A DNA stretch of 64,000 nt, taken from Kaistia defluvii. GTDB lineage: Bacteria; Pseudomonadota; Alphaproteobacteria; Rhizobiales; Kaistiaceae. Positions within the stretch are counted from its first letter, which is position 1. Each line of letters begins with the position of its first letter. The notes beneath the pieces were generated by a model. That model was not told where the DNA came from, did no database searches, and worked only from the letters and a program-made list of their open reading frames with translations. Both the position numbers and the translations under genes were made by a program. Below, one piece after another: positions 40,530-50,314 of the stretch. The stretch spans positions 372,001 through 436,000 of the forward strand of contig NZ_JAPKNI010000005.1 of NCBI RefSeq assembly GCF_026343955.1, written 5' to 3'.

Positions 40530-41648
40530 ATGAGTGTCGAGAGAGTGTTTTCCCGAATTCTGATGGCCGCCATGATCTTCGCCGCCGGCGTGGAAATGGC
40601 CGAGGCAGCATCCAGCGTCTGTGTCCGCCTGGAAGGCCGACTTGCCTCCCTGCAGCGCAGCCAGAACTCCAGCGCCGGCAAGGCTGCGAATCAGGACGCC
40701 GCGATCAACCAGCAGCGCGCCGCGCTCAATGCGGCCAATGCCGAGGCACGCCGCGCCGGCTGCAAGGGCGGCTTCCTGATGTTCAAGTCGAATTCCGCCG
40801 CGCCGCAATGCGCGGGTATCCTGAAGCGCATCAACGGCCTGCAGGCGAATCTGAACCGATTGGAGCAACGCCGCAGCGCCTCCAGCTTCAATCCGGCCAC
40901 CAGCGCCCGACAGCGCTCGGACATCCTGCAGCAACTGGCCCTGAATGACTGCGGTCCGCAATACGCGGCCTATGCCCAGCAGCGCCCGCGCAACTTCCTG
41001 GAGCGCCTCTTCAACCCGGAAAACCGCGTCTACGAGCAGCAGCAGATCGCCCGCGTCCCGGCGACCGCCGAGCGGGACCGCAATTATTCGACGGCCGACA
41101 CGACCGAGCGTGGCTTCGGTCGCGGCAGCTACCGCACGCTGTGCGTCCGCACCTGCGACGGCTACTATTTCCCGATCAGCTTCGCGACACGCCGGGCCAA
41201 TTTCGCGACCGACGAGCAGGTCTGCCAGCAGATGTGCCCCGGCACCCAGGTTGCCCTCTACGCGCATCGCAATCCGGGCCAGGACAGCTCCGACGCGCGC
41301 GCCGTCTCGGACGAAACGCCCTATAGCGCGCTGTCGACCGCCTTCGCCTACCGGACAAGCTTCAACCCCGGCTGCACCTGCGGCAGTCCGTCGTCGCTGC
41401 AGGCCTTCACCGGCGGCTACACGCCGGCGGCCCTTGCCGAGACGCCGATGGCCGAAGCGATGCCACCCATTCCCGGTCCGGCGCCGTTCCTCGGAGAAGA
41501 CCCCGAAACACTCGCCAATCGCGCCGGTTCGCTCGATCCCGATTCGCTGGGCACCGCCAGCGTCGAAACGCCGGTTGCCTCGCTTTCGCCGTCGCGCCAG
41601 GCCGGCGTCACGCGCCGGGTCGGCCCGTCCTATTTTTACGCCCAGTAG
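40530..41648 (+). CDS. DUF2865 exported protein
   Basis: 372 residues; ATG at 40530 with AAGGG upstream. A signal peptide (LMAAMIFAAGVEMAEA) is followed by a coiled region rich in Gln/Asn (QRSQNSSAGKAANQDAAINQQRAALNAANAEARR). The conserved DUF2865 block is SYRTLCVRTCDGYYFPISFATRRANFATDEQVCQQMCPGTQVALYAHRNPGQD, with several Cys likely in disulfides, and CTCGSPSSLQAF. It is probably periplasmic; function unknown. Such proteins are typical of Hyphomicrobiales. Confidence 0.88.
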   Translation: MSVERVFSRILMAAMIFAAGVEMAEAASSVCVRLEGRLASLQRSQNSSAGKAANQDAAINQQRAALNAANAEARRAGCKGGFLMFKSNSAAPQCAGILKRINGLQANLNRLEQRRSASSFNPATSARQRSDILQQLALNDCGPQYAAYAQQRPRNFLERLFNPENRVYEQQQIARVPATAERDRNYSTADTTERGFGRGSYRTLCVRTCDGYYFPISFATRRANFATDEQVCQQMCPGTQVALYAHRNPGQDSSDARAVSDETPYSALSTAFAYRTSFNPGCTCGSPSSLQAFTGGYTPAALAETPMAEAMPPIPGPAPFLGEDPETLANRAGSLDPDSLGTASVETPVASLSPSRQAGVTRRVGPSYFYAQ

Positions 41649-41861
41649 ATCGGAGCCCTCCGCTCCGCCCGCCTGTGAGGCAACGTCCGTCGCGTCATGG
41701 ACGGCGGCACCGACTAGATGCTCAACTATCCAAAGCCGGAACGCGACCAACGCAGCGAGGCGTCGGGGTCGCGGTGCCTGGCAGGACCGCGAAGAAGCGA
41801 CCAGGACGATCGCACTGCCGAAGGCGGGCCGTCCGACAAGACAAGACGGGAGCAGACGCCA

Positions 41862-43100
41862 ATGACCCTTATCACCACGCCGCCCTGGCTCGGGCTGCCG
41901 ACGCATCGAAACTGGCTGAACGACCAGACCAACCGCCTGATCGGCTTCCTGCAGGGAGCCCGCCTGGAGGTCGGCGGCTTCGGCTATCTGCTCGAGGATG
42001 GCACCTGCGATCCGACGCGCCCGCGCGAGCTCTACCTCAACGGCCGCATGACCCATGTCGCGGCCCTTGCCTATCTGCGCGGCATTCCGGGCGCCGGCCC
42101 GCTGATCGATCACGGCGTTGCCGCCCTGACGAACGACTTCCACGACAGGGTGAATGGCGGCTGGTACTCGGCGCTCGAGCCTGCCGGCGGACCGATCCCC
42201 GGCCGCAAGGCGGCCTATGACCATTCCTTCGTCCTGCTGGCCGGCGCCTCTGCCACGGAAGCCGGGCGACCGGGCGGACGTGAACTGTTCGATGCCGCGA
42301 TCGAGGTCTTCCTGAAGCACTTCTGGGACGAGGAAGCGGGCATGTCGCGCGAGTCGTTCGCGGCCGACTTCACCGATATGGACAGCTATCGCGGTGCCAA
42401 CTCGAACATGCATTGGGTCGAGGCCTGCCTCGCCGCCGGCGACGCGTCGGGCGACGCCGTCTGGTACGACCGGGCGCTTTCCATGGCGGATCGCCTGATC
42501 AACCGGGCCGCGCGCGAGCACAACTGGTTCCTGCCGGAGCACTTCGATTCCGACTGGAAGCCGCAGCTCGACTACAACACCGACGATCGCGCCCACCCGT
42601 TCCGGCCCTTTGGCTCGACGGTTGGGCACTGGCTGGAATGGTCGCGCCTGCTGGTACACATCGAGGCCTCGCTCACCGCGCCGCCGGCCTGGCTACGCGA
42701 AGCGGCCACGGCTCTCTTCAACCATGCCATCACCTTTGGCTGGGCCGTCGATGGCCATGACGGCTTCGTCTACACGACGGATTTCGAGGGAGTCGTCGTG
42801 ACGGAGGTGCGCATGCACTGGTCGCTTTGCGAGGGCATTGCCGCCGCCGCCCTGCTCGGCGCGGCGACGGGTGACGCCCTCTACGAGCACTGGTATCGCA
42901 AACTCTGGGACCATGCCGCCCGATACTTCGTCGAGCCCGAGCGCGGCACCTGGAAGCACCAGCTCGCCGGCGACCTCACGGAAGCCGGTTCCGTCTGGCC
43001 CGGGCGGCCGGACACCTATCACGTGCTGAATGCGCTGCTTCTGCCGCAGCTTCCGGCAGCGCCGGGCGCCGCCACTGCGCTGGCGCGCGGCCTCGCCTGA
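41862..43100 (+). CDS. AGE-family sugar isomerase (YihS/mannose isomerase-like)
   Basis: 412 residues; ATG at 41862 with GGGAG upstream. The (alpha/alpha)6-barrel AGE family is shown by LYLNGRMTHVAALAYL, ANSNMHWVEACLAAGD, STVGHWLEWSRLLVHIE and EVRMHWSLCEGIAAAALL, which place the Arg and three His expected at the active site. YihS-type enzymes interconvert aldoses and ketoses such as mannose/fructose or sulfoquinovose/sulfofructose. No sulfoquinovose genes are adjacent, so the substrate is open. Confidence 0.88.
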   Translation: MTLITTPPWLGLPTHRNWLNDQTNRLIGFLQGARLEVGGFGYLLEDGTCDPTRPRELYLNGRMTHVAALAYLRGIPGAGPLIDHGVAALTNDFHDRVNGGWYSALEPAGGPIPGRKAAYDHSFVLLAGASATEAGRPGGRELFDAAIEVFLKHFWDEEAGMSRESFAADFTDMDSYRGANSNMHWVEACLAAGDASGDAVWYDRALSMADRLINRAAREHNWFLPEHFDSDWKPQLDYNTDDRAHPFRPFGSTVGHWLEWSRLLVHIEASLTAPPAWLREAATALFNHAITFGWAVDGHDGFVYTTDFEGVVVTEVRMHWSLCEGIAAAALLGAATGDALYEHWYRKLWDHAARYFVEPERGTWKHQLAGDLTEAGSVWPGRPDTYHVLNALLLPQLPAAPGAATALARGLA

Positions 43101-43128
43101 ACCCACGCGACCACCTGCGATCCAGTCC

Positions 43129-43149
43129 GAGGCCGGCTTTGCCGGCCTC
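43129..43149 (+). terminator. Probable terminator after AGE-family gene
   Basis: GAGGCCGGC-TTT-GCCGGCCTC is a perfect 9-bp stem, followed by GTTCATTT, a weak T-tract. It sits between convergent genes. Confidence 0.55.
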
Positions 43150-43156
43150 GTTCATT

Positions 43157-44524
43157 TCAGGAAGAGAGCGCCGCCTCGAGCCGCGCCAGGGCCTGCTCGC
43201 GGCCGATCAGCGGCAGCAGCGCCGCCAGTTCCGGTCCGTGGTCGAGGCCGGTCAGAACCTGGCGGAGCGGCATGAACAGCGCCCTGCCCTTGCGGCCGGT
43301 CGATGCCTTGACCGCGTCGGTCCAGGCCTTCCAGCTCTGTCCGTCGAATGGCCCATCGGGCAGGAGGTCGCGTGCCGATGCCAGGAAGGCCCGCTCGTCA
43401 TCGTCCGCCGGGACATGCGCCGTGACCGGCCCCGTCACCACCGCCCACCAGGCGATCGCGTCCTGGAGCAGGACGAGATTGCCGCGCACGGCGCTCCAGA
43501 AAGCCTCGCCGCCTTCGACGCCCAATGCTTTGAGACGGTCTGCGACCTCCGCATAGGGCTTGGCGTGCAGGAGCTTGGCGTTGAGTCCGTCAAGATCGGC
43601 CGGCTCGAACTTGGCCGGCGCCTTCGAGACCATGGAGAGATCGACCAGGCTTGCCAGCGTCGGCAGGTCGACAACCGGCTCGACGGAGACAGACGTCCCG
43701 ATCAGAACGGCGAGCGAGTTGACCGCCATCGGCTCGTAGCCCGCCTCGCGCAGCGAACCCAGCGACAGCGCGCCGGTGCGCTTCGAAAGCCCCTCGCCCG
43801 TCGCCGTCGTCAGCGTGTTGTGATGGCCGAAGATCGGCAGGGGGGCGCCGAGCGCCTCGAACAGCTGCAATTGCACGCCAGTATTGGTGACGTGATCGTC
43901 GCCGCGAATGATGTGCGTCACGCCCATGTCGGCGTCATCGACCACGGAGGGCAAGGTGTAGAGATAGGTGCCATCCTCGCGGATCAGCACCGGATCCGAC
44001 AACGAGCCTATATCGACCGTCTGCGGCCCGCGCACCAGGTCGTCCCAGGTCACATGCCCGGCCGACTCGTCGAGCTTGAAGCGCCAGTGCGGCCTGCGGC
44101 CTTCCGCTTCCAGCCGGGCGTGGTCGTCCTCGGTCAGCTTGAGCGCGGCGCGGTCATAGACCGGCGGCAAGCCGCGCGCCGCCTGACGCTTGCGCTTGCG
44201 GTCCAGTTCCTCGGCGGTCTCATAACAGGCATAGAGGCGCCCCGCCTCCTTCAGCCGCACAACGACCGCATCATAGGAATCGGTGCGCAGCGACTGGCGC
44301 TCGAACTGGTGCGGCAGGATGCCGAGCCAGTTCAGATCGCGCCGGATGGCCTCGGCATATTCCTCCTTCGAGCGCTCGCGATCGGTATCGTCGAGCCGCA
44401 GGATGAAGCGCCCGCCCGCCTTCAGGGCGAAAAGCCAGTTGAGCAAGGCAGGTCGCGCATTGCCGATGTGGAGAAAGCCGGTCGGAGACGGCGCGAAGCG
44501 GACGATAACGGAGGGGCTGGTCAT
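43157..44524 (-). CDS. gltX: Glutamyl-tRNA synthetase
   Basis: 455 residues from the ATG at 44524. It charges tRNA(Glu), and probably tRNA(Gln) as a non-discriminating enzyme given GatB. The class I HIGH motif is HIGN in [21 protein letters not shown] and the KMSKS loop is LSKRTGA. The zinc-type Cys cluster of some GluRS is not visible. It follows the glycosyltransferase stop by 10 nt on the same strand. Alphaproteobacteria often carry two gltX copies; this may be one of them. Confidence 0.95.
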   Translation of the reverse strand: MTSPSVIVRFAPSPTGFLHIGNARPALLNWLFALKAGGRFILRLDDTDRERSKEEYAEAIRRDLNWLGILPHQFERQSLRTDSYDAVVVRLKEAGRLYACYETAEELDRKRKRQAARGLPPVYDRAALKLTEDDHARLEAEGRRPHWRFKLDESAGHVTWDDLVRGPQTVDIGSLSDPVLIREDGTYLYTLPSVVDDADMGVTHIIRGDDHVTNTGVQLQLFEALGAPLPIFGHHNTLTTATGEGLSKRTGALSLGSLREAGYEPMAVNSLAVLIGTSVSVEPVVDLPTLASLVDLSMVSKAPAKFEPADLDGLNAKLLHAKPYAEVADRLKALGVEGGEAFWSAVRGNLVLLQDAIAWWAVVTGPVTAHVPADDDERAFLASARDLLPDGPFDGQSWKAWTDAVKASTGRKGRALFMPLRQVLTGLDHGPELAALLPLIGREQALARLEAALSS

Positions 44525-44534
44525 GGCGAAGGCT

Positions 44535-45986
44535 TTAGCGCGCGCCGCAAGCCCGCGCAACGATCTGCCTGGTCCGCTTCACGAAACGCTCGATCTCCCG
44601 CGCGACGCGCCGGATCGGGCCGCGTTTCCGGCGCGGGATCGCCGCCGCCAGCGCGCCATATGCCGCGACGTCGTAGCGGGTGACGTAGCGGTCGATCGCA
44701 TCCACAAGCGGACGCTCGGCCTCTGGAGGAAATCGCAATGGCCCCGCCTGGGGCAGGCTCGTGCCCAGCCGCTCGACAGCCTTCGCGATTTCCGGATCCG
44801 GAACGCCCGGCGAGGGCGCCATCGCATGGCGACCCAGGACGCCCGCCTTCAGTTGGCGGGCAACGATCGCTGTCGTGTAAAAGGAGGTCAGATTATCGTT
44901 CTGCCAACGGACAACGGCATCGCGAAGCGATGGGTCCGTCGCTGCCAGGACAAGCTCGGCCGCTTCGTCATAGTCCATGCGGCCTAGCGCCAAGGGGTGA
45001 TGGGCAAGAAACTCGCCGATCGCGGTCGAGCGCAATCCCACAACGGGAAGCCCACTCCGCATGGCCTCGAAGATAGGGAGGCCAAATCCCTCATGCTCCG
45101 AGAGGCAAAGGAAGACGTCGCTGTCGCGATAGAATTCCCGCAATTCGGCAAACGAGACCTCGGCGGGAAAGCGCGCATCCACGCCGCACGCCTCAGCGAG
45201 CGCTTTCGCCTCCTGCACATAGGCCGGCATCGTCGGATCGGGCCGGCCGACCAGCGTCAATTGAACCCGCCGGCTGGACCGCTGCTGCAATGCCGCGGCC
45301 GTCATGACGAGATGCAGGTATCCCTTGTGCGGCACGATCCTGCCGACGAAGAGGATCCGGATGCATTCATCCGACGCTGCGGGCCGATCCGGCGGAGCGC
45401 TCTCTCCCTCGAAGAGGAAAGGCGAGATCGGATAGACGACATGCACGCGCTGCGGCTCGATGCCCAGAACGGCCAGTTGCTTGGCGGAATAGTTGGAATT
45501 GGTCCAGAACGAGGCGTTCGACCGGGCGCCGATCGCCATCACGCCCTTGAGCCCGTTCAGGGTATTCAGAGTCGCCTTCGCGGAATACCTGGCGAAGAAC
45601 CACGGTGGCGTGTTGTTGTGCCAACGAACGATGACGGCCGCCGGCAAGTCCGGGATCTCGGTATCGAACGCGGGCCATCCATCACAAAAATGGTAGATCA
45701 CCAGGGCTCCCGGCCGTTCCCCCAGCCAGGCGCGCAACGCCCCGATGGGCTCCGTGGGAATGCCGTCATAGTGCCGCCCGTTTCGGTGCTCGCAGAAGAT
45801 CCGCACCTCGACTTCATCGCCGGCCCATTCGCGAAGCACGCGAAACTGGCCCAGGCAGTCATATCCGATGGAGTCGGAGAGTTCCCACAGATGGCGGATG
45901 ACCAGCGCTATTCTTGAAACGGTTGCCAGTCCCGCTGTCGCGGGCCCCGATTCAGAGGCTTCACCAAAAGGACTGCGCGGATCCAT
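44535..45986 (-). CDS. GT4-like glycosyltransferase
   Basis: 483 residues from the ATG at 45986, chosen for its strong GGGGAGGG ribosome site; 46031 lacks one. The GT-B C-terminal domain reads [28 protein letters not shown] and [40 protein letters not shown], with the E-x7-E motif. The N-terminal half binds the acceptor ([16 protein letters not shown]). The C-terminal ~60 residues are basic ([23 protein letters not shown]). It probably acts in surface glycan synthesis; no cluster surrounds it. Confidence 0.88.
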   Translation of the reverse strand: MDPRSPFGEASESGPATAGLATVSRIALVIRHLWELSDSIGYDCLGQFRVLREWAGDEVEVRIFCEHRNGRHYDGIPTEPIGALRAWLGERPGALVIYHFCDGWPAFDTEIPDLPAAVIVRWHNNTPPWFFARYSAKATLNTLNGLKGVMAIGARSNASFWTNSNYSAKQLAVLGIEPQRVHVVYPISPFLFEGESAPPDRPAASDECIRILFVGRIVPHKGYLHLVMTAAALQQRSSRRVQLTLVGRPDPTMPAYVQEAKALAEACGVDARFPAEVSFAELREFYRDSDVFLCLSEHEGFGLPIFEAMRSGLPVVGLRSTAIGEFLAHHPLALGRMDYDEAAELVLAATDPSLRDAVVRWQNDNLTSFYTTAIVARQLKAGVLGRHAMAPSPGVPDPEIAKAVERLGTSLPQAGPLRFPPEAERPLVDAIDRYVTRYDVAAYGALAAAIPRRKRGPIRRVAREIERFVKRTRQIVARACGAR

Positions 45987-46107
45987 GGCAGTTCCCTCCC
46001 CGACCGGCGCAAGAGAAGGTCGAACCGACATCCTGAGCCCACGCTAAAGTTGCAACCAAAATGAGCGGAATTAAGGAGAGCGCCCCATAGATTGCAAAGG
46101 AATCGAC

Positions 46108-47205
46108 TTAGCGGACGATGGTGATCCGCTTCGCGGCCCGGGTCAGTCCGGTGTAGAGCCAGCGGTCGCGGTGCTCGCGAAAGGCGTAGCTTTCGTCGAA
46201 CAGGACCAGATCATCCCATTGCGAACCCTGCGACTTGTGCACGGTCAGCGCGTAACCATAGTCGAACTCGTCGGAATTGCGTCGCTGCGCATAGGGCAGA
46301 TCCTCGCCGCCATTCTCGAAGAAGTTCGGATGGACCGAGACCTTCACGGCCTTCCCCGTCGCGTCTTCCTCCGGCTTCAGGCTGAGGCGCAGGAAGCTCT
46401 TCCGCGGCGCGCCGAGTTCCGAGACCACCCAGGTGCCGCCATTGAGCAGGCCCTTCTGCTTGTCGTTGCGCAGGCAGACGAGCTTGTCGCCCACCGCCGG
46501 CATGGGGCTCAGCAGGCCCTTCAGCTCGCGGATGCGCTGGTTGTAGAGCCGGCGCGTCTTGTTGGTGCCGACGAGAACCTGGTCGGCGGCAAGGATCTGC
46601 GCGGCATCGATCTCGCGCCGCGAGATGACGCGGCTCTCGCCATGCTCGCCATATTCAATCGGCTCGCCGGCCCGGACCGACATGGAAAGGCGAATGATCG
46701 GATTGTCCTGCGCCTGACGGTGCACCTCCGTCAGCATCGAATCGGGTTCCTGCTCGGTGAAGAAGCCCCCTCCCTTGACCGGGGGAAGCTGCGCTGGATC
46801 GCCCAGCACCAGGACCGGCGTGCCGAAGGACAGCAGGTCGCGACCGAGATCCTCGTCCACCATCGAGCACTCGTCGATGATGATCAGGTCGGCCTTCGAG
46901 GCGGCGCTGTCATGGTTCAGCGCGAAGGTCGGCTGTTCGTCGTCATCGTCATTGGCGCGCGGCCGATAGATCAGGCTGTGGATCGTGCCCGCACCTTCGC
47001 AGCCCTTGGAGCGCAGTACGTGCGCCGCCTTGCCGGTGAAGGCGGCGAAGGCAACGTCGCCGTCAATATCCTCGGCGATGTGGCGGGCAAGCGTCGTCTT
47101 GCCCGTGCCGGCATAGCCAAACAGGCGGAAGACGGGACTATCCCCTCGCCGCAGCCATTCGGATACGGCGGAGAGCGCATTTTCCTGTTGGGGCGACCAG
47201 CGCAT
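46108..47205 (-). CDS. RecD-like ATP-dependent DNA helicase
   Basis: 365 residues, short compared with RecD2 (about 700). Walker A GYAGTGKTTLARHI, Walker B LIIIDECSMVDEDL, motif III VLVLGDPAQLPPVKGGGFF and a C-terminal UvrD-like motif YALTVHKSQGSQWDDLVLFDES are all present, so the motor is intact. The long N-terminal region of RecD2 is missing. It is likely a stand-alone 5'-3' helicase in repair; the partner is unknown. Confidence 0.88.
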   Translation of the reverse strand: MRWSPQQENALSAVSEWLRRGDSPVFRLFGYAGTGKTTLARHIAEDIDGDVAFAAFTGKAAHVLRSKGCEGAGTIHSLIYRPRANDDDDEQPTFALNHDSAASKADLIIIDECSMVDEDLGRDLLSFGTPVLVLGDPAQLPPVKGGGFFTEQEPDSMLTEVHRQAQDNPIIRLSMSVRAGEPIEYGEHGESRVISRREIDAAQILAADQVLVGTNKTRRLYNQRIRELKGLLSPMPAVGDKLVCLRNDKQKGLLNGGTWVVSELGAPRKSFLRLSLKPEEDATGKAVKVSVHPNFFENGGEDLPYAQRRNSDEFDYGYALTVHKSQGSQWDDLVLFDESYAFREHRDRWLYTGLTRAAKRITIVR

Positions 47206-47616
47206 GAAGGCTCCGACACAATGATCGCCCCTGATAGCCGATTCATGCGCTTTGTGCAGGAACGCAGAGGGCGAAAGCCCGCGTCATTTAAGCAACAGTG
47301 CCCGGCTTCTCAAGGTGCCGGGGCAAAACATGCTTAACGTGCCTTGGTTTGGGCCAATCTGCGCCCCAGACAGGGGCGAATGGAAAACGGATACAGCCGT
47401 GGGTGCACTTGGATTGGCCCGCTGTGTGGCGAATTTGTCATTGCGACAAAATGCGAAAGCAACCAGTAAGGATCGATATCATTCTTATTGGATCGCGCCG
47501 CCAGGGCGTCGGCGGAATTCGAGCCAGTCGAGACGATCGGGTTCGGAAATGCTTCCCCCGAGGCGTTCCGGTTTTAATTGGGTTCTTCCCAGTATGATGA
47601 TGAAAAGGAACAGGCT
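47206..47616. other. Intergenic region between divergent helicase and L,D-transpeptidase genes
   Basis: No supported gene was seen. It contains an inverted repeat TTTGTC-ATTGC-GACAAA at 47434-47450, about 170 bp before the transpeptidase start, a possible regulator site. The segment 47440-47600 is more AT-rich and should hold the promoter. Confidence 0.45.
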
Positions 47617-48432
47617 TTGAACGAGACGAAGCCTCTGAAGGCGGCCGGAAAGCTGAGCCGCCGAACATTCATGATCGGCCTGCCGGTCGTGCTTGCAGCA
47701 TGCCAGACTTCGCAGCCGGGTGGCCCCGTCGCCAGCGGTGGCGGCATGGGCGGCGCCCCGGTCATCGACCAGGGCTTTGCGACGATGTACGGCCCGATCA
47801 CGGATGAGCCGTTCCCGATCGCCGCCATCGACCTGACCAAGATCAACCCGCGCTTCTATCGCCAGGTGGTCAACCTGCCGAGCGAGATCAATGCCGAGCC
47901 GGGCACGATCGTCGTCGATCCGTACAACCACTTCCTGTATCTCGTTTTCGAGAACGGCACCGCGCTGCGCTACGGCGTCGGCGTCGGCCGACAGGGCTTC
48001 GCCTGGTCCGGTGACGCGACCATCCAGGCCAAGCAGCAGTGGCCGAAGTGGCATCCGCCCAAGGAGATGATGGCGCGCGATCCGGAAGCCGCGAAGTGGC
48101 CCGACGGCATGCCCGGCGGCCCCGGCAACCCGCTCGGCGCCCGCGCGCTGTACCTCTATCAGGGCAAGGTCGACACGCTGTACCGCATCCACGGCACGAC
48201 GCAGCCCTGGTCGATCGGCAAGTCGCTCTCGTCCGGCTGCATCCGCATGATGAACCAGGACATCATCGACCTCTACAGCCGCACGCCGATCGGCACGCGG
48301 GTCAAGGTTCTCGGCAATTCGACGCCGGATCCGGTCGCGGTCTATGACTCCAAGGGTGGCGCACGCCCCGATCCGGAACCCGCTTCGACCGCCGGCTACG
48401 TTCCGATCCCGCCGGATAGCGTCCACGGCTGA
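47617..48432 (+). CDS. L,D-transpeptidase (YkuD), lipoprotein-like
   Basis: About 271 residues from a TTG at 47617 with AAGGA upstream; a TTG at 47578 is an alternative and no ATG fits. The N-terminus SRRTFMIGLPVVLAAC has both a twin-Arg motif and a lipobox (Cys29), suggesting a Tat-exported lipoprotein. The YkuD active site is HGTTQPWSIGKSLSSGCIRMMN with catalytic Cys. It forms 3-3 peptidoglycan crosslinks or attaches outer-membrane proteins to the wall. Confidence 0.9.
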   Translation: MNETKPLKAAGKLSRRTFMIGLPVVLAACQTSQPGGPVASGGGMGGAPVIDQGFATMYGPITDEPFPIAAIDLTKINPRFYRQVVNLPSEINAEPGTIVVDPYNHFLYLVFENGTALRYGVGVGRQGFAWSGDATIQAKQQWPKWHPPKEMMARDPEAAKWPDGMPGGPGNPLGARALYLYQGKVDTLYRIHGTTQPWSIGKSLSSGCIRMMNQDIIDLYSRTPIGTRVKVLGNSTPDPVAVYDSKGGARPDPEPASTAGYVPIPPDSVHG

Positions 48433-48455
48433 TCCGGCACGCGGCAGCGAATATG

Positions 48456-48488
48456 AAAAGGCCCTCCATCGGAGGGCCTTTTTCTTTT
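48456..48488 (+). terminator. Rho-independent terminator of L,D-transpeptidase gene
   Basis: AAAGGCCCTCC-ATC-GGAGGGCCTTT, followed by TTCTTTT; 24 bp after the stop. Strong stem and T-tract. Confidence 0.9.
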
Positions 48489-48547
48489 GCGCAGACGTTC
48501 GAACGCAGGGACTGGAGCCCGCCATTGCGGTCTCCACCAGAACGGAT

Positions 48548-50215
48548 TCAGGCCCTGTCGCGGAACTTGTTGGTGATCGGGTAGCGGCGGTCGCGGCCGA
48601 AGTTGCGGCGGCTGAGCTTGACGCCCGGCGCGGCCTGGCGGCGCTTGTACTCGGCGATCGCCAGGAGGTGCTCGATCCGCTGCACCGTCGCGGCCTCATG
48701 CCCCCGCGCGATCACGTCGCCAACGCGCATCTCGCCTTCGACGAGGCTCTCGAGAATATCGTCGAGAATGTCGTAGGGCGGCAGCGAGTCCTGGTCCTTC
48801 TGGTTCTCGCGCAACTCGGCAGTCGGCGGCTTGGTGATGATCCGCTCGGGGATCACCTCGCCCGACGGGCCGAGGCAGCCTTCCGGGACCACCGTGTTTC
48901 GGAAATGCGAGATCCGGAAGACCTGCGTCTTGTACAGGTCCTTGATCGGATTGAAGCCGCCATTCATGTCGCCATAGAGCGTGGCGTAGCCGACCGACAT
49001 CTCGGACTTGTTGCCTGTTGTCACGACCATTGCGCCGAACTTGTTGGAGATCGCCATGAGGATGGTGCCGCGCGCGCGCGATTGCAGGTTTTCCTCGGTG
49101 ATGTCGGCCGCCTTGCCGGCGAACATCGGCGCCAGAGCATGCATGAAGCCCTCGACGGGTTCGGCAATCGGCACGATGTCGTAGCGCACGCCGAGCTTCT
49201 CGGCGCAGGCCTTGGCATCGACGAGGCTGTCCTGCGAGGTGTATCGATAGGGCAGCATCACGCAGTGGACGTGATCGGCGCCCAGTGCATCGACGGCGAT
49301 CGCCGCAACCAGCGCCGAGTCGATACCGCCCGACAGCCCCAGCACGACGCCGGGGAAATTGTTCTTGCCGACATAATCGCGCAGGCCTAGCACGCAGGCG
49401 AGATAATCCGCCTCGTCACCCTCCTCGAGGCGCGCCTTCGGACCCTCTACGCAGCGCCAGGCGCCATCGACCAGGGCGAACTCGACGATTTCGATCGCAT
49501 CGCGGAAAGCGGGCAACTGGACGGCGAGCGAGCCGTCGGCGTTGAGAACGAAGGATGCGCCGTCAAAGACGAGCTCATCCTGGCCGCCTACCTGGTTGAG
49601 ATAGACCAGCGGCAGGCCCGATTCCGTGACGCGCGCGACCGCAACGTTGAAGCGCTGGTCCATGACGCGGCGGCGGAACGGCGAGCCGTTCGGCACGAGC
49701 AGGATCTCGCCGCCCGTCTCCGAGATGCACTCGACCGGATCGGGACCCCAGATGTCCTCGCAGATGGGAACGCCGATGCGCACGCCGCGCAGCACGATCG
49801 GTCCGGGATGCGGACCGGGCGTGAAGACGCGCTTCTCGTCGAACACGCCGTAATTCGGCAGATCGACCTTGAAGCGCACCGTCTCGATCCGGCCGTTGTC
49901 GCAGAGCGCATAGGCGTTGTAGAGCGCCTCGTCCTCGCGCCATGGCAGGCCGATCAGCACGGCCGGCCCCCCATCGGCGGTATCGGCGGCGATCGCCTCG
50001 CAGGCGGCGCGGCAGGCGTCCTGGAACGCCGGCTTCAGCACGAGATCTTCCGGCGGGTAGGCCGAAAGGAACAATTCGCTGAACATGACGACGTCGGCGC
50101 GGCCCGCCGCGGCGGTCGCGCGCGCGGCGCGCGCCTTTTCGAGATTGCCGGCGATGTCGCCGACAACCGGATTGATCTGGGCAAGGGCGATGCGGAGCGT
50201 GTCGGGGCGGGTCAT
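48548..50215 (-). CDS. nadE: Glutamine-dependent NAD+ synthetase
   Basis: 555 residues. It makes NAD+ from deamido-NAD+, ATP and glutamine. The N-terminal nitrilase-type glutaminase shows FSELFLSAYPPEDLV (Glu), a Lys in RFKVDLPNYGVFDEKR and Cys in VPICEDIW. The C-terminal synthetase has the PP-loop VLGLSGGIDSALVAAIAVDALG and GNKSEMSVGYATLYGDMNGGFNPIKDLYKTQV. Both halves are complete, so no separate amidotransferase is needed. Confidence 0.97.
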   Translation of the reverse strand: MTRPDTLRIALAQINPVVGDIAGNLEKARAARATAAAGRADVVMFSELFLSAYPPEDLVLKPAFQDACRAACEAIAADTADGGPAVLIGLPWREDEALYNAYALCDNGRIETVRFKVDLPNYGVFDEKRVFTPGPHPGPIVLRGVRIGVPICEDIWGPDPVECISETGGEILLVPNGSPFRRRVMDQRFNVAVARVTESGLPLVYLNQVGGQDELVFDGASFVLNADGSLAVQLPAFRDAIEIVEFALVDGAWRCVEGPKARLEEGDEADYLACVLGLRDYVGKNNFPGVVLGLSGGIDSALVAAIAVDALGADHVHCVMLPYRYTSQDSLVDAKACAEKLGVRYDIVPIAEPVEGFMHALAPMFAGKAADITEENLQSRARGTILMAISNKFGAMVVTTGNKSEMSVGYATLYGDMNGGFNPIKDLYKTQVFRISHFRNTVVPEGCLGPSGEVIPERIITKPPTAELRENQKDQDSLPPYDILDDILESLVEGEMRVGDVIARGHEAATVQRIEHLLAIAEYKRRQAAPGVKLSRRNFGRDRRYPITNKFRDRA

Positions 50216-50314
50216 AGTCTGCCTTTACCGCGCCGCCACAGCGGCGGCAACGGCTAGTCGTCGGCAGGCTTAAAAACGTCGCTCCGCCGCCCTCGCCGCT
50301 GCCCGCTGCGGTGC

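Noticed and set aside
40527-42659. Minus-strand 710-codon frame
   Set aside because: Shadow across the DUF2865 and AGE-family genes; no domain and implausible composition.
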